A stretch of 13,731 nucleotides of DNA from Cyanobacteria bacterium UBA791 (GTDB taxonomy: Bacteria > Cyanobacteriota > Vampirovibrionia > Gastranaerophilales > Gastranaerophilaceae): the NCBI GenBank assembly GCA_002297005.1, contig DBIX01000035.1, positions 1 to 13,731 of the forward strand, written 5' to 3'. The position numbers and the translations under genes are program-made. Below the pieces are notes generated by a model. It searched no databases and was not told where the DNA came from. It saw only the letters and a list, made by a program, of their open reading frames with translations. This document shows, in pieces, positions 13,014-13,731 of this stretch (positions are counted from its first letter, which is position 1; each line of letters starts with the position of its first letter).

Positions 13014-13623
13014 TTTTGATACAGCTTTAAATAAAACTTATGTCGCATTATCAAAAGATAATGAACTTCTAACTTCTAAAATAGTAGAAAACACAGAAGA
13101 TAATTACCACTCTGCATTTTTGCTTTCTACTATTAAAGAAGTTTTAAAAGAAAATAATTTAACTCCTAAAGATGTAAATTTGATTGGCGTTAATGTTGGT
13201 CCTGGAAGTTTTACAGGAATTAGAGCAGCTTTGACTGTTGCAAAAGTTATGGCTCAAGAATTGGGTATAAAAATTGTTCCAATCGAAAGTTTAAAAATAC
13301 TATCAAAAATTAATCCATCAGAAAAACAACCTCTTGTTATTATGGATGCAAGACGTTCTATGGCTTATGTTTATAGAAATGGCGAGATAAAATTATTAAA
13401 TCTTGAAGATACTAAAAAGATTATTGAAGAAAATGATTACCAAATAATTTCTGATAAAAGTATGGCAGAACATTTAGAATTAAATTCTATTATTTATGAA
13501 AATGATAATTATGATTTGGGCAAAATTTTGAATAAATTGGCTTACGAAAATAAGGATAAAGCTCTACTTCCGAATGAATTAAAGGCTTTATATATTCAAC
13601 CACCACCAGTTTTCGGAAAATAA
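13000..13623 (+). CDS. tsaB: tRNA t6A biosynthesis protein TsaB
   Basis: TsaB is an ASKHA-fold partner of TsaD that scaffolds threonylcarbamoyl transfer to A37 of tRNA. It lacks catalytic activity itself. The 207 residues are within the usual range. Signatures are ILLNFDTA (2-9) at the start of the ASKHA fold, GPGSFTGIR (67-75), MDARR (115-119) and the C-terminal ALYIQPPPVFGK. The C-terminal lobe is short, as is typical for TsaB compared with TsaD. AAGGG about seven bases upstream supports the ATG at 13000, which overlaps tsaE by 14 bases. A strong terminator follows, so this is the last gene of the plus-strand operon; tsaD and rimI are not adjacent downstream inside the window. Confidence 0.95.
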   Translation: MILLNFDTALNKTYVALSKDNELLTSKIVENTEDNYHSAFLLSTIKEVLKENNLTPKDVNLIGVNVGPGSFTGIRAALTVAKVMAQELGIKIVPIESLKILSKINPSEKQPLVIMDARRSMAYVYRNGEIKLLNLEDTKKIIEENDYQIISDKSMAEHLELNSIIYENDNYDLGKILNKLAYENKDKALLPNELKALYIQPPPVFGK

Positions 13624-13654
13624 GTCTTTGATTAACTTTTGTAAAAATTTTTAG

Positions 13655-13695
13655 AAGAGCAGATTTTGGAAATTCAAAATTTGCTCTTTTTATAC
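13655..13695 (+). terminator. Strong intrinsic terminator after tsaB
   Basis: AAGAGCA (13655-13661) pairs with TGCTCTT (13682-13688). A G/T wobble (13662/13681) follows, then ATTTTG (13663-13668) pairs with CAAAAT (13675-13680) around a GAAATT loop. The stem runs straight into TTTTTATACTTTTT. It should end the TPR-HDOD-GGDEF-tsaE-tsaB transcript. Confidence 0.9.
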
Positions 13696-13700
13696 TTTTT

Positions 13701-13731
13701 CTTTGAAAATTTTTCACCTATCCAATTGACC
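13701..13731 (-). repeat. Dispersed intergenic repeat, copy 2, cut by window end
   Basis: The reverse complement of 13710-13731 is identical over 22 bases to 1477-1498. Continuing inward to 13701, similarity persists with one indel and one mismatch. It lies directly after the tsaB terminator and reaches the last base of the window, so the true border is not visible. Confidence 0.65.

Noticed and set aside
13490..13717. Minus-strand 75-codon frame over the tsaB end and terminator
   Set aside because: It is antisense to tsaB and runs through a strong terminator, with no RBS or domain.

Overview
The window comes from an AT-rich bacterial genome (about one third GC by eye). My best placement is the non-photosynthetic sister lineage of Cyanobacteria (Vampirovibrionia/Melainabacteria, probably gut Gastranaerophilales). 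This rests on two hypothetical proteins whose style I associate with that group (1-1353 and 7113-7802), a cyanobacterial-type regulatory motif and low GC. It is inference, about 60% sure. The housekeeping genes alone would fit many low-GC bacteria.

Left part, minus strand. The window opens inside the 5' two thirds of a large, codon-optimised hypothetical gene (1-1353). Upstream of it is a tandem GTTACA motif that fits the cyanobacterial RpaB/HLR1 consensus. A 371-base gap (1354-1724) follows, holding a dispersed repeat and a large imperfect palindromic repeat. Next come two minus-strand translation units. The first is CxxCxxCC protein -> rlmN -> dtd (rlmN/dtd ATGA overlap). The second has its own sigma70-like promoter: zinc-ribbon/RGG/lysine-rich protein -> rimM -> trmD, all overlapping. 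The usual rimM-trmD neighbours (rpsP, a KH protein, rplS) are absent.

Middle. A ferritin gene (6514, plus) is divergent from the CxxCxxCC gene and shares a 90-base intergenic region with it. A stem-loop terminator separates ferritin from a convergent methionine-rich hypothetical gene (7113-7802, minus). Upstream of that gene are a long leader region, a second HLR1-like site and an unexplained minus-strand hairpin with a T tract.

Right part, plus strand. Six genes form one probable operon that ends in a strong intrinsic terminator (13655-13695): an exported TPR protein, a membrane-anchored TPR protein, an HDOD protein, a GGDEF diguanylate cyclase, tsaE and tsaB. The last four overlap or nearly abut. 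The HDOD protein has an N-terminal domain that reads like a decayed serine-recombinase catalytic domain. Both TPR genes and the CxxCxxCC gene have a -10 box 6-7 bases before the ATG and no Shine-Dalgarno, the signature of leaderless mRNAs.

Theme. Three enzyme systems here modify tRNA position 37 (TrmD, RlmN, TsaB/TsaE), beside D-aminoacyl-tRNA deacylation and ribosome maturation. The most novel-looking items are the multi-domain RGG protein (2901-4139), the recombinase-like/HDOD fusion (9921-11114) and the HLR1-like sites in front of the two lineage-type hypothetical genes. No tRNA, rRNA, CRISPR, transposase or phage gene was seen.
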